DNA of 7,155 nucleotides, taken from positions 1 through 7,155 of the forward strand of contig JANWHL010000235.1 of assembly GCA_025450405.1 (NCBI GenBank), in the 5' to 3' direction. Made by a program: the position numbers and the translations under genes. A model generated the notes under the pieces. That model was not told where the DNA came from and did not search any database. It worked only from the letters and a program-made list of their open reading frames with translations. Source of the stretch: Ktedonobacterales bacterium (GTDB taxonomy: Bacteria > Chloroflexota > Ktedonobacteria > Ktedonobacterales > JADMIN01). Shown here piece by piece: positions 1 to 4,873 of this stretch; position 1 is the first letter of the stretch; each line of letters opens with the position of its first letter.

Positions 1-39
1 CCCTACGGAACGGTCGGCTACGAAGTACACGTCCATTGA
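1..39 (+). CDS. Possible 3' end of an upstream gene (partial)
   Basis: Frame 1 is open from the first base and reads PYGTVGYEVHVH before a TGA at 37-39. The next gene, fabG, starts 23 bases downstream in the same direction, so this could be the tail of the preceding operon gene. Twelve residues are too few to assign a family, and frame 2 is also open until a TGA at 41-43. The call rests on operon spacing only. Confidence 0.3.
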   Translation, partial: PYGTVGYEVHVH

Positions 40-62
40 CTGATTCGGAAGGGATATGGGGC

Positions 63-830
63 ATGGCGGACGTTACCGCCGGGCGGGAGCTGGACGGCCG
101 GGTGGCGCTGGTGACCGGGAGCTCACGCGGCATCGGCCGTGGTATCGCGCTGGAGCTGGCGCGCCGCGGTGCCGCCGTCGGCGTCAACTACCGCGCGGAT
201 GAGGCCGGCGCCGCCGCCACGTGCGCGGCGATTGCTGACGCGGGCGGCCGCGCCGTGGCCCTGGGTGCCGATGTCAGCCAGGCTGGCGACGTGGACCGAC
301 TTTTCACCGCCGCCGCTGAAGCCCTCGGCGGGCCAGTGCTGATCCTGGTCAACAACGCCGGGGTCACACGCGACAACCTGCTCCCACGCATGAGCGAAGC
401 CGACTGGGACACCGTGCTGGACACCGACCTCAAAGCGGCGTTTCTCAGCACGCGCGCGGCCCTGCGTGGTATGCTGCGCTCGCGATGGGGGCGGGTGGTG
501 AATGTCTCATCCGTGATCGCGCTGGGCGCCAACCCTGGCCAGGCGAACTACGCGGCGGCCAAGGCGGGGCTGGTCGCGCTCACGCGCACGGTGGCACGCG
601 AAGTTGGGTCGCGCGGGATCACGGTGAACGCGGTGGCTCCGGGTTTCGTGGAGACGGCAATGACCGCGCGACTCTCGGAGCAGGCCCGGAAGCAGCTGAT
701 CGAGCGCATCGCGCTGGAGCGGTTAGGCACGCCTGAGGACATCGCGCGGGCGGTGGCGTTCCTCTGTTCGCCCGGCGGCGACTACATCACCGGGCAGCTA
801 CTGGTCGTGGACGGCGGGCTCTCGGTCTGA
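63..830 (+). CDS. fabG: 3-oxoacyl-[acyl-carrier-protein] reductase FabG (SDR family)
   Basis: A 255-residue classical short-chain dehydrogenase/reductase, the usual FabG length. FabG reduces 3-oxoacyl-ACP to 3-hydroxyacyl-ACP with NADPH in the cytoplasmic type II fatty acid synthesis cycle. The cofactor motif TGSSRGIG is at residues 18-25, NNAG at 97-100, catalytic Ser150 in NVSSV, and Tyr163 and Lys167 in YAAAK. The C-terminal DYITGQLLVVDGGLSV is typical of FabG. I chose ATG 63 because GGAAGGGA at 47-54 lies 8 bases before it; a TTG at 36 in the same frame has no ribosome binding site. One oddity is that the position of the usual tetrad Asn, 41 residues before the Tyr, is Asp122 (motif DTDLKAAF). 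acpP, encoding its substrate carrier, lies three genes downstream. The SDR assignment is certain; the FabG role is very likely from the context. Confidence 0.93.
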   Translation: MADVTAGRELDGRVALVTGSSRGIGRGIALELARRGAAVGVNYRADEAGAAATCAAIADAGGRAVALGADVSQAGDVDRLFTAAAEALGGPVLILVNNAGVTRDNLLPRMSEADWDTVLDTDLKAAFLSTRAALRGMLRSRWGRVVNVSSVIALGANPGQANYAAAKAGLVALTRTVAREVGSRGITVNAVAPGFVETAMTARLSEQARKQLIERIALERLGTPEDIARAVAFLCSPGGDYITGQLLVVDGGLSV

Positions 831-856
831 GGCCCCAGCGGGAGAGACGGATTCTC

Positions 857-1285
857 ATGGAAAGCTGGCAGATACCCACGGGCGGCGCCGCGGTCGCCTC
901 GACCCCAGCGGATACGACTGGTGGTCCCAGCACGAGCGGGGACGAGGATCACGGCGACAGCGACGTGCCGGGCCGCGTGCGCATCGCGCGGCGCGTTCTG
1001 CGCACCATCGTGCGCGAGGCGGCGCTTGGCGTCGCGGGCGTGACGAACATGGCCGCGCGGCGCGGCGCGTGGTCCGCCCTGCTGGGCCGGCCCCGCTCGC
1101 GGGATGGCGTGGCTCTGACAGTGCGGCACGGCGTGGTCGCGGTGGATCTCTACCTGCTGGTGGCGTCAGGCGCGAGCATGGTCGCTGTGGGTGAAGCGGT
1201 CCAGGAGGCCGTGGCCGCGGCGATCGAGCACATGCTGGGGATGGCGGTTGACGAAGTCAACGTGTATATTCGGGATGTCGCGTAG
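857..1285 (+). CDS. Asp23/Gls24 family protein (YqhY-like)
   Basis: A 142-residue protein. Residues 1-38 are a low-complexity Gly/Ser/Thr/Asp-rich tail, followed by an Asp23/Gls24 (DUF322) domain from about residue 39. Typical features are GRVRIARRVLRTIVREAALGV-like opening residues, the AGVTNM turn at 60-65, the strand pair VALTVRHGVVAVDLYLLVASG (85-105), and a terminal VDEVNVYIRDV. In Bacillus the homologue yqhY sits between the accBC genes and nusB and has been linked to control of acetyl-CoA carboxylase. Here it lies between fabG and nusB, which keeps the link to fatty acid synthesis. ATG 857 follows GGGAGAG (840-846) by 10 bases. Its TAG directly abuts the nusB ATG, so translational coupling is likely. 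The domain is clear; the molecular function of the family is poorly defined. Confidence 0.85.
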   Translation: MESWQIPTGGAAVASTPADTTGGPSTSGDEDHGDSDVPGRVRIARRVLRTIVREAALGVAGVTNMAARRGAWSALLGRPRSRDGVALTVRHGVVAVDLYLLVASGASMVAVGEAVQEAVAAAIEHMLGMAVDEVNVYIRDVA

Positions 1286-1741
1286 ATGGCCGCCACCGTG
1301 AGGCGCCAGGGACGTATGCTCGCCGTACAGGCGCTGTACGAGTACGACACCACGCAGCCGCACCACGATGTGGACGCCGTGCTGGCGCGCCACGCCGAAG
1401 AGCGGCATTTGCCGGCGCGCGCCGTGGACTTCGCGTGTGACCTGGTGCACGGGGTGCTGGCGCACCGGGACCAGATCGACGACGATATCCAGGGCGTGGC
1501 AAGCGAGTGGCCGTTGGATCGCATGGCCCGGATCGACAAGAACATCCTCCGGCTTGCAATCTACGAGATTCTGTACAATAATGCTGTGCCAGCAAGGGCC
1601 GCCATCAACGAGGCGGTTGAACTCGCCAAGGTCTTTGGCAGCGACACCTCCAGTCGTTTCGTCAACGGTGTCCTTGGCACGATATTCTCCCGGGCTCAAG
1701 GAGCGCCAGTGTCCGGAGCCGATAGTGAGATGGGGTTGTAA
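1286..1741 (+). CDS. nusB: Transcription antitermination factor NusB
   Basis: A 151-residue all-helical RNA-binding protein of normal NusB length. NusB pairs with NusE (ribosomal S10) on boxA RNA to support processive rRNA transcription. Diagnostic motifs are the N-terminal R-x-x-A-x-Q-ALYEYD at about 10-21, EWPLDRMARIDKNILRLAIYE at 74-94 and AAINEAVELAKVFG at 105-118, followed by SRFVNGVLGTIF at 123-134. The start codon abuts the stop of the upstream Asp23-family gene with no strong ribosome binding site of its own, suggesting coupled translation. The TAA stop shares its last A with the ATG of acpP. The last 15 or so residues (SRAQGAPVSGADSEMGL) are non-conserved. Confidence 0.96.
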   Translation: MAATVRRQGRMLAVQALYEYDTTQPHHDVDAVLARHAEERHLPARAVDFACDLVHGVLAHRDQIDDDIQGVASEWPLDRMARIDKNILRLAIYEILYNNAVPARAAINEAVELAKVFGSDTSSRFVNGVLGTIFSRAQGAPVSGADSEMGL

Positions 1742-1992
1742 TGGCGAGCATGTCCAAAGAAGACATCTTGACGAAACTACGGCCGCTCATCGCCGAGCAG
1801 CTTGGCGTGGATGATGCCGACGTGAAGGAAGACGCGTCCTTCACCGAGGACCTCAACGCGGACTCGCTCGACCTGGTGGAGCTGATCATGTCCCTGGAGG
1901 AGCAGTTCAAGCTGCAGATCTCCGACGAGGACGCCGAGAAGATCACCACGGTCGGCGAGGCGGTCGAGTACATCTACGAGCACACCAGCTAG
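1741..1992 (+). CDS. acpP: Acyl carrier protein
   Basis: An 83-residue acidic four-helix protein that carries acyl intermediates of fatty acid synthesis on a phosphopantetheine arm. The attachment motif DSLDLVEL is present with Ser42 (codon 1864-1866), preceded by FTEDLNA. Helix III (EDAEKITTVGEAVEYI) is typical. The first ATG (1741) overlaps the nusB stop by one base; a second in-frame ATG at 1750 (MSKEDIL) gives an 80-residue protein closer to the standard length and is an equally reasonable start. GAGATGGGG (1728-1736) could serve either. It is the last gene of the fabG-asp23-nusB-acpP run. FabF, often next to acpP, is not in the window. Confidence 0.96.
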   Translation: MASMSKEDILTKLRPLIAEQLGVDDADVKEDASFTEDLNADSLDLVELIMSLEEQFKLQISDEDAEKITTVGEAVEYIYEHTS

Positions 1993-2158
1993 GCCGTCAG
2001 CCGGGCGCGACGCCCGCGGCGACATCTGACGACGGCGCACCACCGCGTCCCATGGCGGACCACCTCCGACGCCACCTGGCGCTCTCCAGCGCTTCCTCGA
2101 GCGTTCGGCCACCTGGCCGCTGGCGCACCAGGAGGCGCGGGGGCCTAAGGAGGTGCGG
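1993..2158 (+). other. Post-acpP spacer with weak hairpin
   Basis: No gene-like coding signal is visible. A 6-bp stem with CGA loop, CGGGCG/CGCCCG, lies at about 2002-2016 shortly after the acpP stop. It lacks a T-tract, so it is at best a weak transcript end. No convincing promoter precedes the mini-ORF that begins at 2159, so that element may be reached by read-through from acpP. Confidence 0.4.
2146..2154 (+). promoter_or_regulatory. Near-perfect Shine-Dalgarno for a mini-ORF
   Basis: TAAGGAGGT matches almost the full anti-Shine-Dalgarno complement, the strongest ribosome binding site in the window, and lies 4 bases before an ATG at 2159. It sits in a stretch with no long gene, which makes the downstream 25-codon ORF more credible than length alone would. 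Confidence 0.6.
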
Positions 2159-2236
2159 ATGCCGTCGCGGTGGTGTTGTTGTGGCGTGCGCGGAGAGCGG
2201 TCACCCCGCGCTCGGCGTCCTTGCATGTGCTTCTGA
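2159..2236 (+). CDS. Cys-rich mini-ORF, candidate leader peptide (25 aa)
   Basis: A 25-codon ORF, ATG 2159 to TGA 2234-2236, encoding a basic peptide that begins MPSRWCCCGVRGE and ends RRPCMCF. It has one Trp codon followed by three consecutive TGT (Cys) codons and two more Cys codons at the end. The ribosome binding site is near perfect. Two strong hairpins follow (2255-2276 and 2279-2307). Runs of Cys codons in short upstream ORFs are known cysteine-responsive leader peptides in mycobacteria, so a similar sensing role is possible. The only downstream plus-strand genes are tatA and tatC, not an obvious cysteine regulon. Alternatives are a small metal-binding peptide or a remnant leader whose target was lost. 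Confidence 0.45.
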   Translation: MPSRWCCCGVRGERSPRARRPCMCF

Positions 2237-2254
2237 CATATGCCTGGCAATGCG

Positions 2255-2276
2255 GACACGGCCCGGTGGCTGTGTC
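2255..2276 (+). other. Strong RNA hairpin downstream of the mini-ORF
   Basis: GACACGGCC at 2255-2263 pairs with GGCTGTGTC at 2268-2276 around a CGGT tetraloop: nine pairs including one G-U. It begins 19 bases after the mini-ORF stop and is followed after two bases by another hairpin. The G-U pair fits an RNA structure rather than a DNA operator. Confidence 0.5.
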
Positions 2277-2278
2277 AA

Positions 2279-2307
2279 CAGAGGCGCATCCTCGCGGTGC
2301 GCCTCTG
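2279..2307 (+). terminator. Terminator-like hairpin (weak T-tract)
   Basis: CAGAGGCGCA (2279-2288) and TGCGCCTCTG (2298-2307) form a perfect 10-bp stem with a 9-base loop. The following bases are CCGTTTCC, so the U-run is only three. It could end the acpP operon transcript, or act as an attenuator for the mini-ORF leader. A further stem, GGCCAG/CTGGCC, lies at 2326-2346. Confidence 0.45.
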
Positions 2308-2513
2308 CCGTTTCCTCGCGTGCTCGGCCAGCCCCGGCCCCTGGCCAGCGTCTTCCCCCACGCCGCGCGCGTCCCTGGCGCGACCGCCCCAAGGTGGCGT
2401 GCGGTGCGATCCAGCACGCGCCAGCGGGTGTAGACACCAGTGATACCAATATCGTGGTGAATTTCGGGGGGCAGACGCCTGAAGTTCAGGTGACTGAAGG
2501 CGCGACGGGCGGC

Positions 2514-2532
2514 GGGTCTCCCCCGGAGACCC
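2514..2532. repeat. Perfect 8-bp inverted repeat with CCC loop
   Basis: GGGTCTCC (2514-2521) and GGAGACCC (2525-2532) form a perfect stem with a three-base loop. There is no T-tract after it on the plus strand. Just upstream, CGCCT (2476-2480) and AGGCG (2498-2502) can also pair, with tandem G-A mismatches inside, suggesting two adjacent RNA helices. Confidence 0.45.
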
Positions 2533-2588
2533 ACTAAGCAGATGCCCCTACGAGCCGCCGGCGATGAAGGCCATTGGCGTGGCCCCCC

Positions 2589-2620
2589 GTGGATATCATC
2601 TCCGCGGAGGTGGTATCCGC
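2589..2620 (+). other. 14-bp RNA hairpin with G-U pairs
   Basis: The 5' arm GTGGATATCATCTC (2589-2602) pairs along its whole length with GAGGTGGTATCCGC (2607-2620) around a CGCG loop. Three of the pairs are G-U, which keep an RNA helix but break DNA symmetry. The 3' arm is part of a direct repeat, so the 5' arm can instead pair with the second copy at 2622-2637. Confidence 0.5.
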
Positions 2621-2637
2621 ATCCGCGGAGGTGGTAT
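2601..2637. repeat. 16-bp tandem direct repeat
   Basis: TCCGCGGAGGTGGTAT occurs at 2601-2616 and again at 2622-2637 without mismatch, a 21-bp period, about two turns of the helix. Each copy contains the palindrome TCCGCGGA and a Shine-Dalgarno-like GGAGG. It could be a pair of protein binding sites or alternative arms of an RNA switch. Confidence 0.6.
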
Positions 2638-2741
2638 GTGAGCGGTCTCCGCGCCACGCTCTCGGGCACGCTCAAGGACACGCGGTCCACACGGACGGTG
2701 GCCCGCCACGTGCCCAGACCAACACATTGATGGTCAGCGCC

Positions 2742-2760
2742 GCGGACCACTATGGTCCGC
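2742..2760. promoter_or_regulatory. Operator-like perfect palindrome
   Basis: GCGGACCA (2742-2749) and TGGTCCGC (2753-2760) are perfect inverted repeats around CTA. Part of it (TATGGT, 2751-2756) is a possible -10, with TTGATG at 2727-2732 as a -35 at 18 bases. It lies about 60 bp upstream of the stronger tatA promoter. A dimeric regulator site is the simplest reading. Confidence 0.4.
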
Positions 2761-2820
2761 TATAGAACGGCTCGCACGGCGGTCCGCCTCCGGCGACGCA
2801 CGGCGGTTCGCGGCGCGTGG

Positions 2821-2849
2821 CGGACAGATCGCCCAGGCCGTGCTATACT
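2821..2849 (+). promoter_or_regulatory. Probable sigma-70-type promoter of tatAC
   Basis: The -35 is CGGACA (2821-2826), then 17 bases, then -10 TATACT (2844-2849) preceded by TGC, giving an extended -10. Transcription would start near 2856, leaving a leader of roughly 55 bases before the tatA ATG. In this GC-rich gap it is the best plus-strand promoter match. Confidence 0.65.
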
Positions 2850-2912
2850 ATGGCCACGGACGCGGCCCGGGCGGCCATCAGCCGCCTAAGTCGCACGCAA
2901 GGGAGGCCCAGT

Positions 2913-3284
2913 ATGCCTGGATTGCATTGGCCCGAACTCATGATCCTCGTAGCGGTTGGACTCCTCATCTTCGGCCCCAAGCGCCTGCCCGAAATGGGCT
3001 CGGCCCTGGGCAAGACGATCAAGGAATTCCAGCGCTCGTTCAAAGAGATGGGTGACTCCGTCACCACCGCGAGCACCGATATCCCGGCCCCGAAGCCGCG
3101 CGCCGCCGTGGCGGCGCCCGCGGATGTCGCGCCATTCGCCGCGGCGGCGGCCAACCCGCTGGCCGCGCTGGAAACGCCGATTCCGGCGGTGGCCGAAGAG
3201 CCAACCTCGCTGGTGGTAGATGCCAGCGCGTCGAGCGACCGGTCAGCTCCCGAGGCCGCGCTCTCGGAGTCACGCGCGGACTAA
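2913..3284 (+). CDS. tatA: Sec-independent protein translocase subunit TatA
   Basis: A 123-residue TatA-type subunit that, with TatC, exports folded proteins carrying twin-arginine signals across the cytoplasmic membrane. A short N-terminal membrane helix (about residues 7-20, WPELMILVAVGLLIF) is followed by the hinge FGPKRLPE at 20-27 and an amphipathic helix through about residue 46 (ALGKTIKEFQRSFKEM). The remaining 75 residues are an Ala/Pro-rich disordered tail. The frame is open upstream to 2817, but ATG 2913 is the clear start: GGGAGG (2901-2906) lies 6 bases before it and the family N-terminus begins there. No TatB-like gene is adjacent, so this looks like a two-component TatA-TatC system in which TatA may serve both roles. 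Confidence 0.94.
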   Translation: MPGLHWPELMILVAVGLLIFGPKRLPEMGSALGKTIKEFQRSFKEMGDSVTTASTDIPAPKPRAAVAAPADVAPFAAAAANPLAALETPIPAVAEEPTSLVVDASASSDRSAPEAALSESRAD

Positions 3285-3321
3285 GCGCGCGGTAGCGGCG
3301 CGCGGCCAGGAGTGACGACAC

Positions 3322-4161
3322 ATGGCAGCAAGTGACGTCGAGCGGGACCACCTCGGCCTCCTGGACGGAGCGGACGAAGACGTGCCACCAGAGGGCCTGG
3401 AGGAGCCCGGGGAGGAGGGCGAAGAGGGCGCGACGATGACCCTCGTCGAGCACCTCGAAGAACTCCGCAAGCGCCTCTTTATCGTCGTGATCGCCATCGC
3501 GATCGGCTCGATCGCGGCGTTCGTCTTCTGGAACCAGGTCCTGGGCTTCCTGCTTACCCCGCTGCCCTATGCCGTCAAGGGCATCAAAGAGATCACCTCG
3601 GTGAACGGCTCGCCGCACCTCGTCGTGCATGGCGTGGGCGAAGCGTTCACGGTCGCGTTGAAGCTGGCGATCGCCGTGGGTGTCGTGCTGTCGTGCCCTG
3701 TCGCACTCTACGAGCTCTGGGCCTTCATCGCGCCCGGGCTGACGCGGCGCGAGCGACGGTATACCGCCCCTTTCACGGTGTTGGGCGTCGTGCTCTTCGT
3801 CGCGGGCCTGTCCGTCGGCTTTGTGGTCCTGCGCTATCCGGTGGATTGGCTGCTCACCTTTGGCGCCGACCGCTTCGTCACCCTGCTCGACGCCGACAGC
3901 TATCTGACCTTCGTGGCGTACTTCCTCCTGGCGTTTGGCGTCGTCTTCGAGCTGCCGCTGATCCTGACCTTTCTCTCACTTGTCGGCATCGTCAATAGCC
4001 AGTTGCTGCGGCGGCGGCGCATGTACTCGTGGTTCGGGCTCTGGTTCATCTCCTGCTTCATCACGCCGGGCGCCGACCCCTATAGCCCCGTCATCATTGG
4101 GGTGGCCATGACCATCCTCTACGAGGTGAGCATCATCCTGATGCGCGCCATCGGGAAATAG
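3322..4161 (+). CDS. tatC: Sec-independent protein translocase subunit TatC
   Basis: A 279-residue polytopic membrane protein, the twin-arginine signal receptor. Conserved motifs are HLEELRKR (44-51), PVALYELWAFIAPGLTRRER in the second helix-loop region, the essential FE pair with Glu210 in GVVFELP, and FITPGADPYSP near 246-256. Six hydrophobic segments are visible: about 52-75, 105-130, 146-170, 190-217, 228-246 and 254-275. ATG 3322 follows AGGAG (3308-3312) by 9 bases and gives a 38-residue acidic extension (12 Glu and 5 Asp) before the usual MTLVEHLEELRKR. ATG 3436 (Met39) also has an AGAGGG 7 bases upstream and would yield the standard-length protein, so the start is uncertain. It lies 37 bases after tatA, in one operon. 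Confidence 0.95.
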   Translation: MAASDVERDHLGLLDGADEDVPPEGLEEPGEEGEEGATMTLVEHLEELRKRLFIVVIAIAIGSIAAFVFWNQVLGFLLTPLPYAVKGIKEITSVNGSPHLVVHGVGEAFTVALKLAIAVGVVLSCPVALYELWAFIAPGLTRRERRYTAPFTVLGVVLFVAGLSVGFVVLRYPVDWLLTFGADRFVTLLDADSYLTFVAYFLLAFGVVFELPLILTFLSLVGIVNSQLLRRRRMYSWFGLWFISCFITPGADPYSPVIIGVAMTILYEVSIILMRAIGK

Positions 4162-4245
4162 GACCTCACCCCCAACCCCTCTCTCTTGGAGGAGGGGAGC
4201 GGGCGGACCTCACCCCCAGCCCCTCTCCCACGGGGAGAGGGGAGC
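4161..4245. repeat. Two REP-like repeats between convergent genes
   Basis: Two copies of a unit starting GGACCTCACCCCCA, then A or G, then CCCCTCTC lie at 4161-4200 and 4205-4245. The second has a perfect 10-bp stem, CCCCTCTCCC (4220-4229) with GGGAGAGGGG (4233-4242), and an ACG loop. The first has a degenerate stem (CCCCTC/GAGGGG). They fill the space between the ends of tatC and the GNAT gene and probably act as a bidirectional transcript end. Similar CCTCACCCC plus GGGAGAGGGG units are dispersed in several bacterial genomes. Confidence 0.65.
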
Positions 4246-4260
4246 CGAGATGCGGCGAGG

Positions 4261-4731
4261 TCAGAGCACTTTGGTGAGCCGGACGCTCTCCTCGGTGTAG
4301 CCGTGGCGGGCGTAGAACGCGCGTGCCCGGGTGTTGGCGGCGCCCGTGTCGAGCACGAGGAGCCCCAGACCGCGCTCCCGCGCCCAGTCCTCCGCGGCCG
4401 CCAACAGCGCGGAGGCCGCGCCCCTACCCTCAGACTCGCCGGTGACCGCGAGCTCGCCGAGGTACGCCTGGGTCTCGCCGGTGAAGTTGGTATTCCGGCC
4501 GATCGTGGCCGCGCCGGCGGGGGCACCGTCTACGCCCTCGGCCACGAACACCGTTGAATCCGGGCCCATTCGCTCCAGGTCGCTCAGGAAGAATTCGCGC
4601 ATGGTGGCACGCATGACCGCTGGATCGCGCCACGGGGCGATGCCGATTGTCAGCCGTGGCGCCAGGTCCGCCAGGAAGTCGCGGTCGGCGGTGGTCGCGG
4701 TCCGCACGCGCCAAGGGGACGTGGTGGTCAT
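4261..4731 (-). CDS. GNAT family N-acetyltransferase
   Basis: A 156-residue GCN5-related N-acetyltransferase, which moves an acetyl group from acetyl-CoA to an amine; the substrate cannot be told from sequence. The N-terminus WRVRTATTADRDFLADLAPRL is the usual first strand and helix. The core strand AYLGELAVTGESEGRGAASALL (89-110) holds motif A with the pyrophosphate loop, followed by AEDWARERGLGLLVLDTGAANTRARAFYARHGYTE, a textbook motif B ending in the FYxRxGY pattern. The start at 4731 is supported by AAGGAG (complement of 4739-4744) 7 bases upstream. It is transcribed toward tatC and follows aroF on the same strand after 142 bases. Confidence 0.9.
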   Translation of the reverse strand: MTTTSPWRVRTATTADRDFLADLAPRLTIGIAPWRDPAVMRATMREFFLSDLERMGPDSTVFVAEGVDGAPAGAATIGRNTNFTGETQAYLGELAVTGESEGRGAASALLAAAEDWARERGLGLLVLDTGAANTRARAFYARHGYTEESVRLTKVL

Positions 4732-4873
4732 CTGGGTGCTCCTTCCGAGAACTCGGCGGCGCGCCGGCGCCGATGCCCTGGTTATCCGCGATCACGTCCC
4801 CGTATACACCAAGCGGGCATATTAATACCGGGGTGCTCGCGGCGCCGCCGCGAGGCCGCTGCTTACTCGATGC
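4732..4873 (-). other. Intergenic gap between aroF and the GNAT gene
   Basis: The gap contains a hairpin close to the aroF end and an AT-rich patch around 4801-4828 (on the minus strand TATTAATATG and GTGTATACGG) that may hold a promoter for the GNAT gene. No -35 at good spacing is obvious, so I do not place it. Confidence 0.3.
4836..4854 (-). terminator. Hairpin after aroF (no T-tract)
   Basis: CTCGCGGC (4836-4843) and GCCGCGAG (4847-4854) form a perfect 8-bp GC-rich stem with a three-base loop, 19 bases after the aroF stop. It lacks a U-run in either direction, so it may slow or protect the transcript end rather than terminate efficiently. Confidence 0.4.

Larger units (their letters stand above)
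2308..2912. other. Long non-coding stretch rich in hairpins, upstream of tatA
   Basis: No ORF here has a credible start, ribosome binding site and protein-like composition together. It contains inverted repeats at 2427-2438, 2478-2490, 2514-2532 and 2589-2620, a 16-bp direct repeat at 2601-2637, an 8-bp palindrome at 2742-2760, a 15-bp imperfect direct repeat (2773-2787 and 2797-2811) and a promoter at 2821-2849. The most likely content is regulatory sequence or an unrecognised structured RNA. Confidence 0.5.

Noticed and set aside
36..62. TTG start at 36 extending fabG by 9 residues
   Set aside because: No Shine-Dalgarno lies before it, whereas GGAAGGGA is well placed for ATG 63, and the added residues are not part of the SDR fold.
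1166..1699. A 177-codon minus-strand ORF opposite nusB
   Set aside because: It is a shadow of nusB, whose motifs are unmistakable on the plus strand.
2052..2537. A plus-strand ORF whose last 35 or so residues look protein-like (DTSDTNIVVNFGGQTPEVQV region)
   Set aside because: The first two thirds are Arg/Ala/Cys noise, the tail has no start codon with a Shine-Dalgarno, and the codons fall on the inverted repeats at 2427-2532. I kept it out as a gene.
2601..2637. Resemblance of GGTGGTATCCGC to the T-box antiterminator motif
   Set aside because: The T-box consensus requires TGGNACCGCG, which is not met. The motif is duplicated because of the direct repeat, and no specifier stem or aminoacyl-tRNA-related gene follows.
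2628..2730. Start-stop ATG-TGA at 2636 and a 30-codon GTG ORF (2638-2730) after GGAGG
   Set aside because: The ribosome binding site is part of the direct repeat and may be incidental; the peptide is Arg/Thr-rich with no recognisable feature. Mentioned only with the repeat finding.
2145..2750. A 201-codon minus-strand ORF in the acpP-tatA gap
   Set aside because: Its composition is Arg/Gly/Pro-rich as expected from out-of-frame GC-rich DNA, it shows no family motif, and it runs across several hairpins and repeats. Its start has no ribosome binding site that I can see.
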